The notes beneath the pieces are model-generated. The model was not told the origin of the DNA. It made no database searches and was given only the letters and a program-made list of their open reading frames with translations. A DNA stretch of 15,203 bases, from NCBI GenBank assembly GCA_035550315.1, contig DASZPL010000067.1:1-15203 (forward strand), given 5' to 3'. Below, piece by piece: positions 13,792 to 15,203 of the stretch. The stretch comes from DASZPL01 sp035550315. Lineage in GTDB: Bacteria; Actinomycetota; Actinomycetes; JAFAQI01. A program made the position numbers and the translations under genes. Numbering within the stretch: position 1 is the first letter of the stretch; every line of letters starts with the position of its first letter.

Positions 13792-14934
13792 TCAGCCGCC
13801 CCGCGGCAGGCCGAGCACGCGCTCGGCGACGACGTTGCGCTGCACCTCGTTGGTGCCGGCGTAGATCGGGCCGGCGAGCGCGAACTGGTAGCCGTCGAGC
13901 CAGCGCGCGGCTTCCGGGTCCGACGTCACGGTCGCGCGTTCGCCGAGCAGCGCGAGCGCGGTCTCGTGGATGCGCACGTCGAGCTCCGACCAGAACAGCT
14001 TGTTGGCGCTGGACTCGGCGCCGATCGACTCGCCGGCCATCGCCTTCAACGCGGTCGCCAGCACGTAGAGCCGGTAGGCATCGGCGTCGAGCCAGGCCTG
14101 GGTCACGGCATCGGCCAGCGGTGTCAGCGGGTTCCGGCGGAACAGCTCGACCAGCCGGTTGGCCGACGCCATGAAGCGTCCCGGCGACCGCAGTGTGAGC
14201 CCGCGCTCGGACGTGGTCGTCGACATCGCGACCTGCCACCCCTGGCCGACCTCGCCGAGCACGTGCTCGTCCGGCACCACTACGCCGTCGAGGAACACCT
14301 CGGCGAAGCCGGGCTCGCCATCGAGCTGGCGGATCGGGCGGACGGTCACGCCGTCGGCGGTCAGCGGGAACAGGAGGTAGGTCAGGCCGTGGTGGCGCGA
14401 GGACTCCGGGTCGCTGCGAAACAGGCCGAACATCCAGTCCGCAAACGCGCCGCGGGTCGACCAGGTCTTCTGCCCGGACAACCTCCACCCGCCGTCGATG
14501 CGCTCGGCACGGCTGCGCAACGACGCCAGGTCGCTGCCGGCGTTCGGCTCCGACCACCCCTGCGCCCACACCTCGTCGGCGCGCGCCATCGGCAGCAGGA
14601 ACCGGTCCTTGATCGCCTGCGAGCCGAACTCGAAGATCGTCGGGGCCAGCAGGAAGATGCCGTTCTGGCTGACCCGCACCGGCGCGCCGGCTCCCCAGTA
14701 CTCCTCCTCGAAGGCGAGCCAGTCGAGCAGGTCCGCGCCCCGGCCGCCGTACTGTTCGGGCCAGGTCACCACCGCGAGCCGGGCGTCGAACATCCGTCGC
14801 TCCCAGTCGCGGTGCGCCGCGAACCCGGCCGCGGTGTCGAGCGACGGGAGTGGCTGGTCCGGCAGATTCGCGGCAAGCCACTCGCGAACTTCCGCCCGGA
14901 ACGCTTCGCGCGCCGGATCTGGCGTTAGGTCCAA
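13792..14934 (-). CDS. Acyl-CoA dehydrogenase, larger (catalytic-type) subunit
   Basis: A 380-residue FAD-linked acyl-CoA dehydrogenase that forms the alpha,beta double bond. WPEQYGGRGADLLDWLAFEEE (58-78, two blocks) is the N-terminal domain. The flavin/substrate motif AQGWSEPNAGSD is at 124-135, with GQKTWST at 154-160. The C-terminal IYAGTNEVQRN (357-367) has Ala359 where short- and medium-chain enzymes have the catalytic Glu. E243 in TTTSERGLTL lies where isovaleryl-/long-chain enzymes and mycobacterial ChsE4 (E247) carry theirs, so it is the candidate base. The start is TTG at 14934, supported by GGAGG (14947-14943) 8 bases upstream and by homology from DLTPDPAREAFRAEVREWL. It is the first gene of the five-gene - operon and is divergent from the thiolase across operator C. 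Confidence 0.92.
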   Translation of the reverse strand: MDLTPDPAREAFRAEVREWLAANLPDQPLPSLDTAAGFAAHRDWERRMFDARLAVVTWPEQYGGRGADLLDWLAFEEEYWGAGAPVRVSQNGIFLLAPTIFEFGSQAIKDRFLLPMARADEVWAQGWSEPNAGSDLASLRSRAERIDGGWRLSGQKTWSTRGAFADWMFGLFRSDPESSRHHGLTYLLFPLTADGVTVRPIRQLDGEPGFAEVFLDGVVVPDEHVLGEVGQGWQVAMSTTTSERGLTLRSPGRFMASANRLVELFRRNPLTPLADAVTQAWLDADAYRLYVLATALKAMAGESIGAESSANKLFWSELDVRIHETALALLGERATVTSDPEAARWLDGYQFALAGPIYAGTNEVQRNVVAERVLGLPRGG

Positions 14935-14942
14935 CGGGGTCG

Positions 14943-14947
14943 CCTCC
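14943..14947 (-). promoter_or_regulatory. Ribosome binding site (GGAGG) that supports a TTG start
   Basis: On the minus strand GGAGG lies 8 bases before TTG 14934, the first codon of the larger acyl-CoA dehydrogenase. The next in-frame ATG is at residue 49, inside the conserved N-terminal domain. This site therefore decides in favour of the rare TTG start. Confidence 0.65.
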
Positions 14948-14949
14948 GA

Positions 14950-14968
14950 ATCTGACGCCGCGTCAGAT
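14950..14968. promoter_or_regulatory. Operator-like palindrome C (ATCTGACG-CCG-CGTCAGAT)
   Basis: Two perfect 8-base arms around a 3-base centre, holding the same TCTGA-N7-TCAGA core as sites A and B. It is the longest contiguous palindrome of the set. It is centred 25 bases upstream of the acyl-CoA dehydrogenase operon start and 29 bases upstream of the thiolase start, so one dimer could repress both. Confidence 0.74.
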
Positions 14969-14975
14969 CGGCGGC

Positions 14976-14981
14976 TAGCCT
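14976..14981 (+). promoter_or_regulatory. -10 box (TAGCCT) for a leaderless thiolase transcript
   Basis: TAGCCT fits TANNNT and ends 6 bases before the ATG at 14988. No Shine-Dalgarno is seen between operator C and this ATG, so a transcript starting at the start codon is likely. Confidence 0.42.
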
Positions 14982-14987
14982 ATCCGC

Positions 14988-15203
14988 ATGCCTGAGGCGT
15001 ACATCGTTGATGCGGTTCGCAGCCCGGTCGGCAAGAAGAACGGCGGCCTGGCGGGCGTCCATCCGGCCGACCTCGGCGCGCACGCCATCTCGGCCCTGAT
15101 CGACCGCACCGGCATCGACCCGGCCGCGGTCGAGGACGTGGTGTTCGGCTGCGTCGACGCGATCGGGCCGCAGGCCGGCGACATCGCGCGCACCTGCTGG
15201 CTG
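14988..15203 (+). CDS. Thiolase (acetyl-CoA acetyltransferase family), N-terminal fragment
   Basis: The first 72 residues of a thiolase, open to the window edge. MPEAYIVDAVRSPVGKKNGGL (two blocks, residues 1-21), HPADLGAHAISALIDR (25-40), AVEDVVFGCV (47-56) and QAGDIARTCWL (62-72) are the standard N-terminal blocks. The enzyme would cleave a 3-ketoacyl-CoA to acetyl- or propionyl-CoA plus a shortened acyl-CoA. The nucleophilic cysteine (about residue 90) lies beyond the edge. QAGDIARTCWL is typical of actinobacterial catabolic thiolases rather than biosynthetic PhaA-type enzymes. It diverges from the acyl-CoA dehydrogenase operon across operator C, so it probably completes the same beta-oxidation round. 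Confidence 0.9.
   Translation, partial: MPEAYIVDAVRSPVGKKNGGLAGVHPADLGAHAISALIDRTGIDPAAVEDVVFGCVDAIGPQAGDIARTCWL

Noticed and set aside
13019..14881. A 620-codon minus-strand frame across both acyl-CoA dehydrogenase genes
   Set aside because: The real subunits read in different frames with complete conserved motifs. This one gives arginine-rich sequence without any recognisable domain.
1..15203. Mobile elements, CRISPR arrays, tRNA or rRNA genes, or prophage traces
   Set aside because: No transposase or integrase coding, no direct-repeat arrays, no RNA-gene signatures and no abrupt change in composition were seen. Every long stretch is covered by a catabolic gene.

Overview
The window is about 15.2 kb of very GC-rich, densely coding DNA. 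It is typical of an actinobacterium with large CoA-dependent catabolic gene sets (a Mycobacterium/Rhodococcus/Pseudonocardia/Frankia-like relative). This rests on base composition, GTG/TTG starts, leaderless-looking promoters and the protein families; I cannot name the genus. There are 15 protein genes, two of them cut by the window edges. I see no rRNA, tRNA, CRISPR array or mobile element, and no gap longer than about 90 bases between genes.

Layout, left to right: the tail of a SnoaL/NTF2-like protein (+, 1-153); an acyl-CoA synthetase (-, 159-1733); a divergent pair of genes for a probable F420-dependent LLM oxidoreductase and a SnoaL-like protein (+, 1786-3119); a perfect 13-bp hairpin in a convergent gap; a short-chain dehydrogenase (-, 3206-4036) divergent from a zinc alcohol dehydrogenase (+, 4078-5109); an aldehyde dehydrogenase (-, 5097-6545) divergent from a three-gene + operon of SnoaL-like protein, crotonase-fold enzyme and PaaI-like thioesterase (6605-8519); a luciferase-like flavin monooxygenase (-, 8516-9646); a five-gene - operon (9736-14934) of two acyl-CoA dehydrogenase subunits, a family III CoA-transferase, a flavin reductase fused to an IclR-type effector domain, and a DoxX membrane protein; and the start of a thiolase (+, 14988 to the edge).

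Together the genes look like most of a catabolic route. An alcohol is oxidised to aldehyde and acid, activated to a CoA thioester by the ligase or by CoA transfer, then put through a beta-oxidation round (dehydrogenase, crotonase, thiolase). Flavin/F420 enzymes would add or remove oxygen or hydrogen on the carbon skeleton. The paired acyl-CoA dehydrogenase subunits resemble the mycobacterial alpha2beta2 enzymes that act on steroid-sized acyl-CoAs, so a bulky cyclic or branched hydrophobic substrate is a reasonable but unproven guess.

The most interesting signals are: (1) a shared inverted repeat, TCTGA-N7-TCAGA, at three divergent promoters and in degenerate form at a fourth site, implying one dimeric repressor (not encoded here) controls much of the cluster; (2) the flavin reductase-IclR effector domain fusion, where a reductase takes the place of the DNA-binding domain; (3) active-site departures in the crotonase, the CoA-transferase and the acyl-CoA dehydrogenases; (4) repeated leaderless-promoter geometry.
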